Shown one piece after another: positions 42,125 through 57,548 of a stretch of 64,000 nucleotides of DNA. This DNA is from Mycobacterium sp. ELW1 (lineage in GTDB: Bacteria; Actinomycetota; Actinomycetes; Mycobacteriales; Mycobacteriaceae). The notes under the pieces are model-generated. The model worked only from the letters and a program-made list of their open reading frames with translations. It had not been told where the DNA came from and searched no databases. The translations under genes and the position numbers were made by a program. The stretch spans positions 1,798,001 to 1,862,000 of the forward strand of contig NZ_CP032155.1 of the NCBI RefSeq assembly GCF_008329905.1, in the 5' to 3' direction. Each line of letters opens with the position of its first letter. The stretch's first letter is position 1.

Positions 42125-43774
42125 ATGGCAGAGTTGACAATCTCGGCTGACGACATCCAGGGCGCCGTCCAGGAGTACGTCTCGAGCTTCGAGGCGGATA
42201 CCGGGCGCGAGGAGATCGGCACCGTCATCGACGCCGGCGACGGCATCGCCCACGTCGAGGGTCTGCCCTCGGTGATGACCCAGGAACTGCTGGAGTTCCC
42301 CGGCGGTGTGCTCGGTGTCGCGCTGAACCTCGACGAGCACAGCGTCGGTGCGGTCATCCTCGGTGAGTTCGAGAAGATCGCCGAGGGCCAGCAGGTCAAG
42401 CGGACCGGCGAGGTTCTCTCGGTGCCTGTCGGCGACGCCTTCCTGGGCCGCGTCATCAACCCGCTCGGCCAGCCGATCGACGGTCAGGGCGACATCGAGG
42501 CCGAAGGTCGCCGCGAACTCGAGCTGCAGGCGCCCTCGGTGGTGCAGCGCCAGGGTGTCGGTGAGCCGCTGCAGACCGGTATCAAGGCCATCGACGCGAT
42601 GACCCCGATCGGTCGCGGGCAGCGCCAGCTGATCATCGGTGACCGCAAGACCGGCAAGACCGCCGTGTGCGTCGACACCATCCTGAACCAGCGGGGAGCC
42701 TGGGAGACCGGCGATCCCAACCAGCAGGTGCGCTGCGTCTACGTCGCGATCGGCCAGAAGGGCACCACGATCGCCTCGGTGAAGCGGGCCCTCGAAGACG
42801 GTGGCGCGATGGAGTACACCACCATCGTCGCGGCCCCGGCTTCCGACGCCGCCGGCTTCAAATGGCTTGCGCCCTACACGGGTTCGGCCATCGGACAGCA
42901 CTGGATGTACAACGGCAAGCACGTGCTGATCGTGTTCGACGATCTGTCCAAGCAGGCCGACGCCTACCGCGCCATCTCGCTGCTGCTGCGCCGCCCGCCG
43001 GGCCGCGAAGCCTTCCCGGGCGACGTCTTCTACCTGCACTCCCGCCTGCTGGAGCGCTGCGCCAAGCTGTCCGACGAGCTCGGTGGCGGCTCGATGACCG
43101 GTCTGCCGATCATCGAGACCAAGGCCAACGACATCTCGGCGTTCATCCCGACCAACGTCATCTCGATCACCGACGGCCAGTGCTTCCTGGAGTCCGACCT
43201 GTTCAACCAGGGCGTTCGCCCGGCCGTGAACGTCGGTGTCTCGGTGTCCCGCGTCGGTGGTGCCGCCCAGATCAAGGCAATGAAGGAAGTGGCCGGAAGT
43301 CTGCGCTTGGACCTGTCGCAGTACCGCGAGCTGGAGGCCTTCGCGGCCTTCGCCTCCGACCTCGACGCTGCGTCGAAGGCTCAGCTGGACCGCGGTGTGC
43401 GCCTCGTCGAGCTGCTCAAGCAGGCCCAGTACAGCCCGATGGCGGTCGAGGATCAGGTCGTCGCGATCTTCCTGGGCACTCAGGGGCATCTGGATTCTGT
43501 TCCTGCCGAGGATGTCTCGCGCTTCGAGTCCGAATTCCTGGAGCACGTGAAGGCCAGCCACTCGGAGATCCTCACCGGCATCAAGGAGTCCAAGAAGCTC
43601 TCCGAGGAGGCCGAGGAGAAGCTGGTCTCGGCCATCAACGAGTTCAAGAAGGGTTTCGCCGCCAGCGACGGCAGCTCGGTGGTCGCCGACGAGCACGAGG
43701 CTGACGCTTTGGATCCCGAGGACCTGGAGAAGGAATCGGTCAAGGTCCGTAAGCCGGCGCCAAAAAAGAACTAG
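42125..43774 (+). CDS. atpA: ATP synthase F1 subunit alpha
   Basis: A 549-residue non-catalytic nucleotide-binding subunit. The Walker A is [10 protein letters not shown] (about residue 175), followed by [14 protein letters not shown] and the regulatory segment [22 protein letters not shown]-terminal acidic and then basic tail after residue 515, ending KPAPKKN, is the extension found in mycobacteria and linked there to suppression of ATP hydrolysis. A 71-base gap with CGAC repeats precedes it. Confidence 0.98.
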   Translation: MAELTISADDIQGAVQEYVSSFEADTGREEIGTVIDAGDGIAHVEGLPSVMTQELLEFPGGVLGVALNLDEHSVGAVILGEFEKIAEGQQVKRTGEVLSVPVGDAFLGRVINPLGQPIDGQGDIEAEGRRELELQAPSVVQRQGVGEPLQTGIKAIDAMTPIGRGQRQLIIGDRKTGKTAVCVDTILNQRGAWETGDPNQQVRCVYVAIGQKGTTIASVKRALEDGGAMEYTTIVAAPASDAAGFKWLAPYTGSAIGQHWMYNGKHVLIVFDDLSKQADAYRAISLLLRRPPGREAFPGDVFYLHSRLLERCAKLSDELGGGSMTGLPIIETKANDISAFIPTNVISITDGQCFLESDLFNQGVRPAVNVGVSVSRVGGAAQIKAMKEVAGSLRLDLSQYRELEAFAAFASDLDAASKAQLDRGVRLVELLKQAQYSPMAVEDQVVAIFLGTQGHLDSVPAEDVSRFESEFLEHVKASHSEILTGIKESKKLSEEAEEKLVSAINEFKKGFAASDGSSVVADEHEADALDPEDLEKESVKVRKPAPKKN

Positions 43775-43792
43775 TAGAAGAGCTATAGGGAA

Positions 43793-46170
<2,378 letters not shown>

Positions 46171-46197
46171 CCTTACAGACGCGAAAGGTGATGTGAG

Positions 46198-46563
46198 ATG
46201 GCCGAATTGGACGTCGACATCGTCGCCGTCGAGCGCAAGATCTGGTCGGGTAAGGCGACGTTCGTCTTCACCCGCACCACGTCGGGCGAGATCGGCATCC
46301 TGCCTCGGCACATCCCGCTCGTGGCGCAACTCGTCGATGACGCGATGGTGCGTGTCGAGCGGGAGGGCGAGGACGATCTGCGGATCGCCGTCGACGGCGG
46401 TTATCTGTCGGTCACCGAGGAGGGCGTGACGATCCTCGCCGAGTCCGCGGCGTTCGAGTCCGAGATCGACGCGGACGCCGCCAAATCCGACGCGGCGTCC
46501 GACGATCCGCAGACCGCTGCCCGCGGTCGGGCGCGCCTGCGCGCCCTAGGCCAGATCGACTAG
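46198..46563 (+). CDS. atpC: ATP synthase F1 subunit epsilon
   Basis: A 121-residue subunit with the N-terminal beta-sandwich ([36 protein letters not shown]) and a short C-terminal helical part, as in other mycobacteria, where the short tail limits epsilon inhibition. AAAGGTGATGTGAG precedes the ATG. It is the last ATP synthase gene. Confidence 0.97.
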   Translation: MAELDVDIVAVERKIWSGKATFVFTRTTSGEIGILPRHIPLVAQLVDDAMVRVEREGEDDLRIAVDGGYLSVTEEGVTILAESAAFESEIDADAAKSDAASDDPQTAARGRARLRALGQID

Positions 46564-46580
46564 TCGAGAGCCAGCGACTG

Positions 46581-47024
46581 ATGAGCGCGCCGATGATCTT
46601 CATGGTCGCGCTGGTCAGTGTGCTGGGGCTTGTCGTGGCGGCCCTGACCTACCGGTTGTGGAAGCTCCGGCAGGGTGGCACGGCGGCGATTCTGCGTGAC
46701 ACCCCGGCAGTTGGCGGGCATGGCTGGCGGCACGGCGTCATCCGCTATCGCGGTGATGAGGCCAGGTTCTACCGGTTGTCGAGTCTGCGATGGTGGCCGG
46801 ATCGCCGGCTGAGCAGGCGTGGGCTGGAAGTCATCGCCCGGCGCGGTCCGCGCGGCGACGAGTTCGACATCATGTCCGACGCGATCGTCGTGCTGGAACT
46901 GCACGACACCACTGGCGAACGCGGCCGCGGGTACGAGATGGCGCTGGACCGCGGGGCGCTGACGGCGTTTTTGTCCTGGGTGGAATCGAGTCCGTCGCCG
47001 CGGGCGCGGCGACGCACGGCCTGA
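46581..47024 (+). CDS. DUF2550 membrane-anchored protein (Rv1312-like)
   Basis: A 147-residue protein with one N-terminal membrane helix (IFMVALVSVLGLVVAALTY) and a basic cytoplasmic domain (GVIRYRGDEARFYRLSSLRW). It matches the DUF2550 family conserved directly after atpC in actinobacteria. The 17-base gap suggests co-transcription with the ATP synthase genes, but no biochemical role is established. It converges on the cobalamin adenosyltransferase gene with one base between stops. Confidence 0.9.
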   Translation: MSAPMIFMVALVSVLGLVVAALTYRLWKLRQGGTAAILRDTPAVGGHGWRHGVIRYRGDEARFYRLSSLRWWPDRRLSRRGLEVIARRGPRGDEFDIMSDAIVVLELHDTTGERGRGYEMALDRGALTAFLSWVESSPSPRARRRTA

Positions 47025-47025
47025 A

Positions 47026-47619
47026 CTACTCCTTCGCAGGCTTTTCGGCTGTGCCACCGCCGGGCTGCCACAGCACGTCACCGCCGGGATTGGCCACCCG
47101 GCACAGGATGAACAGCAGGTCGGACAGCCGGTTGAGGTAGCGCGCCGGCAGTGGGCTGACGGTGTCCGGATAGGCCTTGATCGCGACCCACGCCGAGCGC
47201 TCGGCGCGCCGGGTCACCGTTCGCGCGACATGCAGCAGGGCCGACAGTGCGGTCCCGCCGGGCAGGATGAACGAGTTCAGGGCCGGCAGGCTGTCGTTGT
47301 AGTGGTCGCACCACGCCTCGAGTCGCTCCACGTACGGGGCGGTGATCCGCAGTGGCGGATATTCCGGGTTTTCGACCACCGGAGTGGACAGGTCGGCGCC
47401 CGCGTCGAACAAGTCGTTCTGGATCTGTACCAGCACTTTGCGCAGGTCATCGTCGGGTTGTCCGAGCGCAACGGCCACTCCGAGGGCGGCATTGGCCTCG
47501 TCACAGTCGGCGTACGCGACCAGCCGCGGGTCATTCTTGTCCACCCGTGAGAAATCACTCAGTCCCGAGGTGCCGTCGTCGCCGGTCCGGGTATAAATGC
47601 GGGTCAGGTGTACTGCCAT
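47026..47619 (-). CDS. Cob(I)alamin adenosyltransferase, PduO type
   Basis: A 197-residue enzyme that adenosylates cob(I)alamin to coenzyme B12. The N-terminal [15 protein letters not shown] and the active-site helices [13 protein letters not shown] ([14 protein letters not shown]), [35 protein letters not shown] and RRAERSAW are the PduO signature. It corresponds to Rv1314c in the same place. Adenosylcobalamin is needed by methylmalonyl-CoA mutase, so it works with the epimerase encoded at 60184 and indirectly with the methylmalonyl-using PKS. Confidence 0.95.
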   Translation of the reverse strand: MAVHLTRIYTRTGDDGTSGLSDFSRVDKNDPRLVAYADCDEANAALGVAVALGQPDDDLRKVLVQIQNDLFDAGADLSTPVVENPEYPPLRITAPYVERLEAWCDHYNDSLPALNSFILPGGTALSALLHVARTVTRRAERSAWVAIKAYPDTVSPLPARYLNRLSDLLFILCRVANPGGDVLWQPGGGTAEKPAKE

Positions 47620-47681
47620 GGGTAAAACCGTACCGGCCAGGTGGCACGGTGCAGGGCCTTGCCTCCACTAAACTAACGGCC

Positions 47682-48932
47682 GTGGGCGAGCGTTTCGTGG
47701 TGACCGGTGGTAACCGGTTGTCGGGCGAAGTCGCCGTTGGGGGTGCCAAAAACAGTGTTCTGAAGCTGATGGCGGCCAGCCTGCTGGCCGAGGGCACCAC
47801 AACGATCACCAACTGCCCCGACATTCTTGACGTACCACTGATGGCGGAGGTCCTTCGCGGCCTCGGCGCCAATGTGGAACTCGACGGCTCGATTGTGCGG
47901 ATCACCTCACCCGACGAGCCCAAATACGAAGCCGACTTCGCCGCGGTGCGCCAGTTCCGGGCCTCGGTCTGCGTGCTGGGTCCGTTGGTCGGACGGTGTA
48001 AACGCGCCCGGGTCGCACTGCCCGGTGGCGACGCGATCGGCTCGCGCCCGCTGGATATGCATCAGGCGGGGCTGCGACAGCTCGGCGCCGACTGCACGAT
48101 CGAGCACGGCTGCGTGGTCGCCACCGCCGAGCGCCTGCACGGCGCCGAGATCCAGCTGGAGTTCCCGTCGGTGGGGGCGACCGAGAACATCCTGATGGCC
48201 GCGGTCCTGGCCGAGGGTGTCACCACGATCCACAACGCGGCCCGCGAGCCCGACGTCGTCGACCTCTGCGAAATGCTCTGCCAAATGGGCGCCCAGATCG
48301 AAGGCGCCGGAACGTCGACACTGACGATCACGGGCGTCCCGCGGCTGCACCCCACCGAGCACCGGGTGATCGGCGACCGCATCGTGGCCGCGACGTGGGG
48401 GATCGCAGCGGCCATGACCCGCGGTGACATCGCGGTCACCGGGGTGGACCCAGCTCACCTTCAGCTGGTGCTGCACAAGCTGCACGACGCCGGCGCCACC
48501 GTCACCCAGCACGACAACGGGTTCCGGGTGGTGCAGTACGACCGTCCGAAGGCCGGCAATGTGGCGACACTGCCGTTCCCGGGCTTTCCCACCGATCTGC
48601 AGCCGATGGCGATCGCGTTGGCGTCGATCGCCGACGGGACGTCGATGATCACCGAGAACGTGTTCGAGGCGAGGTTCCGGTTCGTCGAGGAGATGATCCG
48701 CCTGGGTGCGGACGCCCGGACCGACGGTCACCACGCGGTGGTGCGGGGGATCCCGCAGCTTTCGAGTGCGCCGGTGTGGTGTTCGGACATCCGGGCCGGC
48801 GCCGGGCTGGTGCTGGCCGGGCTGGTCGCAGACGGTGAAACCGAAGTTCACGACGTGTTTCACATCGACCGGGGCTACCCGCTCTTCGTGGAAAACCTTG
48901 TGCGACTTGGAGCTGAGATAGAACGCGTGTAA
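47682..48932 (+). CDS. murA: UDP-N-acetylglucosamine 1-carboxyvinyltransferase
   Basis: A 416-residue enzyme adding enolpyruvate to UDP-GlcNAc, the first committed step of peptidoglycan synthesis. It begins [20 protein letters not shown] and carries [16 protein letters not shown], where Asp117 stands where most bacteria have the catalytic Cys; this explains intrinsic fosfomycin resistance in mycobacteria. GTG at 47682 aligns with the M. tuberculosis start. The stop codon is part of the -10 box of an rRNA promoter. Confidence 0.98.
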   Translation: MGERFVVTGGNRLSGEVAVGGAKNSVLKLMAASLLAEGTTTITNCPDILDVPLMAEVLRGLGANVELDGSIVRITSPDEPKYEADFAAVRQFRASVCVLGPLVGRCKRARVALPGGDAIGSRPLDMHQAGLRQLGADCTIEHGCVVATAERLHGAEIQLEFPSVGATENILMAAVLAEGVTTIHNAAREPDVVDLCEMLCQMGAQIEGAGTSTLTITGVPRLHPTEHRVIGDRIVAATWGIAAAMTRGDIAVTGVDPAHLQLVLHKLHDAGATVTQHDNGFRVVQYDRPKAGNVATLPFPGFPTDLQPMAIALASIADGTSMITENVFEARFRFVEEMIRLGADARTDGHHAVVRGIPQLSSAPVWCSDIRAGAGLVLAGLVADGETEVHDVFHIDRGYPLFVENLVRLGAEIERV

Positions 48933-48935
48933 TGT
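48907..48935 (+). promoter_or_regulatory. rRNA operon promoter P1 inside the end of murA
   Basis: TTGGAG (48907-48912), a 17-base spacer and TAATGT (48930-48935) form a sigma-A-type promoter. The first three -10 bases are the murA stop codon TAA. Mycobacterial rrnA operons are known to have several promoters in this murA-rrs gap; the assignment of this one is by motif and position. Confidence 0.6.
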
Positions 48936-48985
48936 AGGCAGTCGGCCAGCCGCGCCGGACCCAGCGATGGGGAGGCAGCGGCAAG

Positions 48986-49013
48986 TTGACAAGCCAACAA
49001 CATCGAGTAAGAT
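48986..49013 (+). promoter_or_regulatory. rRNA operon proximal promoter (PCL1-like)
   Basis: A perfect TTGACA (48986-48991), a 16-base spacer and TAAGAT (49008-49013), followed at once by GGCAGGGTTGCC, which is the conserved start of the M. tuberculosis rRNA transcript leader. This is the promoter shared by all mycobacterial rRNA operons. Confidence 0.85.
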
Positions 49014-49221
49014 GGCAGGGTTGCCTGCTGGCGGTCGTCGGCCGGGTGTGTTGTTTGAGAACTCAATAGTGTGTTTGGTGGTTTTTGTTTGTTGTTGTTT
49101 TTTGCCGCATTCTGATACCCCCGTGTTGGGGTGCGGTTTTTTGATGCCAAGTGTTTGGTGTCTTGTTTTGTTAGGTCAGGCTTGTTCTGATTCGAATTCT
49201 GCCTTGCCTTTGGGTGAGGGG
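49014..49221 (+). promoter_or_regulatory. rRNA leader with antitermination and processing signals
   Basis: The leader contains TTGTTTGAGAACTCAATAGT (49051-49070), the conserved mycobacterial boxB/boxA antitermination block. A CCCCCGTGTTGGGGTG hairpin lies near 49115, and CTGATTC near 49187 can pair with GAATCAG just after the 16S gene (50762) to form the processing stem. Confidence 0.75.
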
Positions 49222-54262
<5,041 letters not shown>

Positions 54263-54409
54263 CAACCAAAACAACAAACCAGTTGATTCGGACACTGTAA
54301 GACGCACATCAACGCCCGCAACCACACCACAGCAGTCACAACACTGCACCCCACCACCAAAACTAAACCTCCCCCACACAGGGGGACACTCAAAAAAGAG
54401 TGAATAAAG

Positions 54410-54523
54410 TTACGGCGGCCATAGCGGCAGGGAAACGCCCGGTCCCATCCCGAACCCGGAAGCTAAGCCTACCAGCGCCGATGATACTACCCAACAGGGT
54501 GGAAAAGTAGGACACCGCCGAAC
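54410..54523 (+). rRNA. rrf: 5S ribosomal RNA
   Basis: About 114 nt, starting TTACGGCGGCCATAGCGG and ending ACACCGCCGAAC, so the CGGCGG/CCGCCG termini pair. It includes the typical CCCGGTCCCATCCCGAACCC loop. It lies 147 bases after 23S; that spacer holds a CCCCC/GGGGG hairpin near 54371-54385, probably a processing signal. Confidence 0.96.
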
Positions 54524-54534
54524 ACAATTTAAGT

Positions 54535-54575
54535 CCTGTGCCCCCTAATTTCGATTAGGGGGCACAGGCATTTTT
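54535..54575 (+). terminator. Intrinsic terminator of the rRNA operon
   Basis: A perfect 15-pair stem, CCTGTGCCCCCTAAT with ATTAGGGGGCACAGG, closes a TTCG tetraloop and is followed by CATTTTTGT. This is a textbook intrinsic terminator. It ends 12 bases before the ogt stop codon on the other strand. Confidence 0.95.
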
Positions 54576-54586
54576 GTATGTGTATA

Positions 54587-55096
54587 TCAATCGAATAGTG
54601 AGAGATCGGCCGGCATTCGGCTTTTCTCCAGCGCCAGGAGTGCGCGCTTTCGATCAATTCCTCCGCCATATCCTGTCAATCCGCCGGTAGAACCGATAAC
54701 GCGATGACACGGCACAATGATGCCGATCGGATTTCGGCCATTCGCCATTCCCACCGCGCGCGATGCGCCCGGTGATCCGATCTGCATCGCGATTTCTCCG
54801 TAGGATCGTGTCTCGCCGTACGGAATGGTGCGCAAGGCGGACCAGACTTTACGTTGGAATTCGGTTCCGCCGAGATCCAGATCGAGGTCGAATTCGGTGA
54901 GTTCACCGGCGAAATAGGCCGCCAGCTGCTCGACCGCGTCGGCGAATATTTCATCATCGGACTGCGCCCAGTCGGACCGATCCGGCTCGTGCGTCTGGTC
55001 CACCATCCGCAGATGCCGCAGCGTCGATCCCGTGCCGGCCAGGGTGAGCGGCCCGACCGGGCTGTCGATGATTCGGTACCGCATTGTCGTCGTCAC
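54587..55096 (-). CDS. ogt: O6-methylguanine-DNA methyltransferase
   Basis: A 169-residue suicide repair protein that moves alkyl groups from O6-guanine to its own cysteine, in IIVPCHRVIGSTGGLTGYGG; the DNA-binding RAVGMANGRNPIG segment precedes it. GTG at 55096 is chosen because AAGGAGA lies six bases before it, and it overlaps the adaA-alkA stop by four bases, coupling the two. Longer in-frame starts would run into adaA-alkA. Confidence 0.96.
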   Translation of the reverse strand: MTTTMRYRIIDSPVGPLTLAGTGSTLRHLRMVDQTHEPDRSDWAQSDDEIFADAVEQLAAYFAGELTEFDLDLDLGGTEFQRKVWSALRTIPYGETRSYGEIAMQIGSPGASRAVGMANGRNPIGIIVPCHRVIGSTGGLTGYGGGIDRKRALLALEKSRMPADLSLFD

Positions 55097-56583
55097 GGTG
55101 TCTCCTTCGGTGGCCAGTAATTCACGGAGTGGTCCAGGGTCGTCCACAGATGCTGCACGGCATATGACCGCCACGGTCGCCAGCGTGCACTGTGGGCGGT
55201 CAGCGCCCGCGCATCGGAGGGCAGGCCGAGTTGTTCGGCCGCGAGCCGCACACCGAGGTCGCTGGCCGGAAAGGCGTCGGGATCACCGAGCCCCCGCATC
55301 GCGACGATCTCCGCGGTCCACGGTCCGATTCCTGGCAGGGCCAGTAGCTGTTGACGGGCCTGCTGCCAGTCACAGCCGGGATTGAGTGTCAGCTTGCCAT
55401 CACCCAGGGCCGCGATCAGCGTGGTCACCGAGCGCCGGCGGGTGGCAGGCACGGCAAGGTGCGCCGGGTCGATATCGGCCAGCTGAGCCGTGCTGGGGAA
55501 GGTGTGCGTCAGTCCGCCGTGCGGATCGGCCACCGGTGTGCCGTAGGCGGCGACGAGCCGGCCCGCATGGGTGCGTGCCGCTTTGGTCGACACCTGCTGA
55601 CCGAGTACGGCCCGCACCGTCAGTTCTTCTTCGTCGACCGTGCGCGGTATCCGCTGTCCGGGCGCCTTGTGAACCACCGCGCTCAGGTCGGCGTCGGCAC
55701 CCAGCACATCGAGAACGGCTTCCGGGTCGGCGTCGAGGTCCAACAACCGGCGGCAGCGAGCGATCGCGGTGGCGAGGTCGCGGACCTGCTCGAGCACCAG
55801 CGTGCAGCGGACGTGATCGGGCTGTGGCGTCAGACTCACTACCCCGTAGCCCGAGGGAAGGCGCAGCGTGCGGCGGTAGGCGCCGTCGCGCACCTCTTCA
55901 CAGCCCGGCACCGCGCTGGCCGCCAGGTGCCCGAACACGCCGTCATAGGCGAACGGGGTGCGGATCGGCAGCCGCAGCGACAACGCCTGCCCGTCGGGCG
56001 CGGTTGCCGCCCAGTCTCGGCGGGAGGCCTTGGCCCGCAACGCCGTCGGTGTGGTGTCGCAGGCGGCCCGCAGGGTGTCGTTGAACTGGCGGATGCTCGC
56101 GAAGCCCGCTGCGAACGCGATATCGCTGAACGCCATCTCGGTGGTCTCGATGAGCACCCGCGCTGTCTGCACCCGCTGCGCCCGGGCCAGGGCCAGCGGC
56201 CCGGCACCGACCTCGGCCTGCAGCATCCGTTCCAGCTGGCGGGAGGTGTAGCCGACCCGTCTGGCCAGTCCGGTCACGCCCTCGCGGTCCACCGCGCCGT
56301 CGCCGATCAAGCGCATCGCCCGGGCCACCGCGTCACCGCGGACGTTCCACTCCGGCGAACCCGGCGAGGCATCCGGTCGGCAGCGTTTGCAGGCCCGAAA
56401 GCCCGCTCGTTGCGCGGCCGCCGAGCTGGGGTAGAAGCGCACGTTGCGGGCCAGCGGCAGACGCACCGGGCAGCTGGGCCGGCAGTAGATGCCGGTCGTC
56501 TTGACCGCCGTGACGAACCAACCGTCGAACCGCGAGTCCTTGGACTGGACGGCGCGGTAGCAGCGGTCGAAATCATCATGCAC
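55093..56583 (-). CDS. alkA: AdaA-AlkA fusion: methylphosphotriester regulator plus 3-methyladenine glycosylase
   Basis: A 496-residue fusion as in M. tuberculosis Rv1317c. Residues 1-80 form the Ada zinc domain (TTGIYCRPSCPVRLP and GFRACKRCRPDAS give the four cysteines), which takes methyl groups from DNA phosphotriesters. Residues 90-190 are an AraC-type DNA-binding domain (LARRVGYTSRQLERML; DIAFAAGFASIRQFNDTLR). Residues 200-496 are the AlkA glycosylase with its HhH motif (LLALPGIGPWTAEIVAMRGL) and the catalytic Asp in FPASDLGVRLA. Sensor and repair enzyme are one protein, with ogt coupled downstream. A damage-type promoter lies just upstream. Confidence 0.96.
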   Translation of the reverse strand: MHDDFDRCYRAVQSKDSRFDGWFVTAVKTTGIYCRPSCPVRLPLARNVRFYPSSAAAQRAGFRACKRCRPDASPGSPEWNVRGDAVARAMRLIGDGAVDREGVTGLARRVGYTSRQLERMLQAEVGAGPLALARAQRVQTARVLIETTEMAFSDIAFAAGFASIRQFNDTLRAACDTTPTALRAKASRRDWAATAPDGQALSLRLPIRTPFAYDGVFGHLAASAVPGCEEVRDGAYRRTLRLPSGYGVVSLTPQPDHVRCTLVLEQVRDLATAIARCRRLLDLDADPEAVLDVLGADADLSAVVHKAPGQRIPRTVDEEELTVRAVLGQQVSTKAARTHAGRLVAAYGTPVADPHGGLTHTFPSTAQLADIDPAHLAVPATRRRSVTTLIAALGDGKLTLNPGCDWQQARQQLLALPGIGPWTAEIVAMRGLGDPDAFPASDLGVRLAAEQLGLPSDARALTAHSARWRPWRSYAVQHLWTTLDHSVNYWPPKETP

Positions 56584-56591
56584 GTCTTGAA

Positions 56592-56614
56592 CTTTTACAC
56601 GTCGGCACCGACAG
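56592..56614 (-). promoter_or_regulatory. PafBC-type (RecA-independent) DNA-damage promoter of adaA-alkA-ogt
   Basis: On the minus strand CTGTCGGTG (56614-56606), eight bases, then TAAAAG (56597-56592) matches the mycobacterial RecA-independent damage promoter tTGTCRGTG-N8-TAnnnT, missing only the first T and the last T. The adaA ATG at 56583 is eight bases after the -10 box, so the mRNA is probably leaderless or nearly so. The same stretch contains the palindrome GTCGGTGCCGAC. Confidence 0.5.
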
Positions 56615-56616
56615 CA

Positions 56617-56826
56617 CTAGCGGAAAACCGACATCGTGGTCGAGCGATCGTCGTCGTAATCAACCCTGGCCCGCAGCCCGTCGGCAGCAGCCACTTCGCG
56701 CCCGAACAGATAACCGCGGACACAGTGGTTGGTCAGAAACGCAGGCGAGACTTCGGCCACCAATCGCGCTGCGGCTGAACAGATATCAGACTCCGGGAAA
56801 TCCCAGACGGTTACCCCACAGATCAG
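56617..56826 (-). pseudogene. Truncated HD-domain protein remnant
   Basis: The minus-strand frame just after the hemolysin III gene reads WDFPESDICSAAARLVAEVS, then SPAFLTNHCVRGYLFGRE and ARVDYDD, which resembles the N-terminal part of HD-domain hydrolases (raA.elv...NHs.RtylfG.....dyDdEll). The expected HD doublet and the rest are missing: the frame ends DRSTTMSVFR at 56617. No clear start codon follows the hemolysin stop. I read it as a leftover of a deleted gene; it could instead be an uncharacterised small protein or chance similarity. Confidence 0.4.
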
Positions 56827-57548
56827 GACATCGCCACGCCGGCCACGATGAGCCAGATTGCGACGTAATGGCATGTTGCGGCGGCGGCGGTGAAGGCATG
56901 GAAGAACTCGTGATAGCCGAAGGACGCGGGCCACGGGTTGGGCCAGCGCAGCCCGTAAAGCACAGCACCGATGTTGTACAGCACGCCACCGGCGACGAGC
57001 AGGCCGACGACGGTCAATCCGGCGCCGTCGAGAATTGTTCGGGCGAAAGCGATTGCGGCATAGCCGAGCATCAAATACAGCGGCACACCGATCCACCGCG
57101 GCGCTGAGGGCCACAGCATCTTGAGTGCAATGCCCGCCGCCGCACCGACACACACGATGGTCAGCACCCGGGTGGCGGTCGGCGGTGGCATCGCCAGGAC
57201 GGCGATGGGGAAGTAGGTGCCGACGATGAAGACGAAGATCATCGAGTGGTCGGCGCGCTTCATCCACGTCAACGTCTTCGGTGAACGCCACCGTACGAGG
57301 TGATACGTCGCGCTCACGCCGAACATGGCGACGACGGTGGTGGTGTACACCGCTGTCACCCAACCCGCGTTCGGGGACGCCGCCGCGAAGGCCGCTCGCA
57401 TCAGCGCCGCACTCGCGATGATGGCGACAACGGCCGAGGACAGGTGAATCCAGCCGCGGACCCTGGGCGTGCCGAGAACGTCGGCGATGGTCTCGATTCC
57501 GGCCGGGGCCGAAGGCAGAGGTGGGGGCGTGGCTTTCTCGAAGGTCAC
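56823..57548 (-). CDS. Hemolysin III family (TrhA/PAQR-like) membrane protein
   Basis: A 241-residue protein with seven hydrophobic segments. The family signatures are visible: FGVSATYHLVRW, MKRADHSMIFVFIVGTYFPI and GYHEFFHAFTAAAATCHYVA, giving the conserved Ser, Asp and His residues of the metal-dependent PAQR/HlyIII fold. Despite the name, such proteins are linked to membrane-lipid homeostasis rather than proven hemolysis. Its ATG overlaps the stop of the adenylate cyclase gene by four bases, so they are translationally coupled, an arrangement absent from the M. tuberculosis locus. Confidence 0.92.
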   Translation of the reverse strand: MTFEKATPPPLPSAPAGIETIADVLGTPRVRGWIHLSSAVVAIIASAALMRAAFAAASPNAGWVTAVYTTTVVAMFGVSATYHLVRWRSPKTLTWMKRADHSMIFVFIVGTYFPIAVLAMPPPTATRVLTIVCVGAAAGIALKMLWPSAPRWIGVPLYLMLGYAAIAFARTILDGAGLTVVGLLVAGGVLYNIGAVLYGLRWPNPWPASFGYHEFFHAFTAAAATCHYVAIWLIVAGVAMS

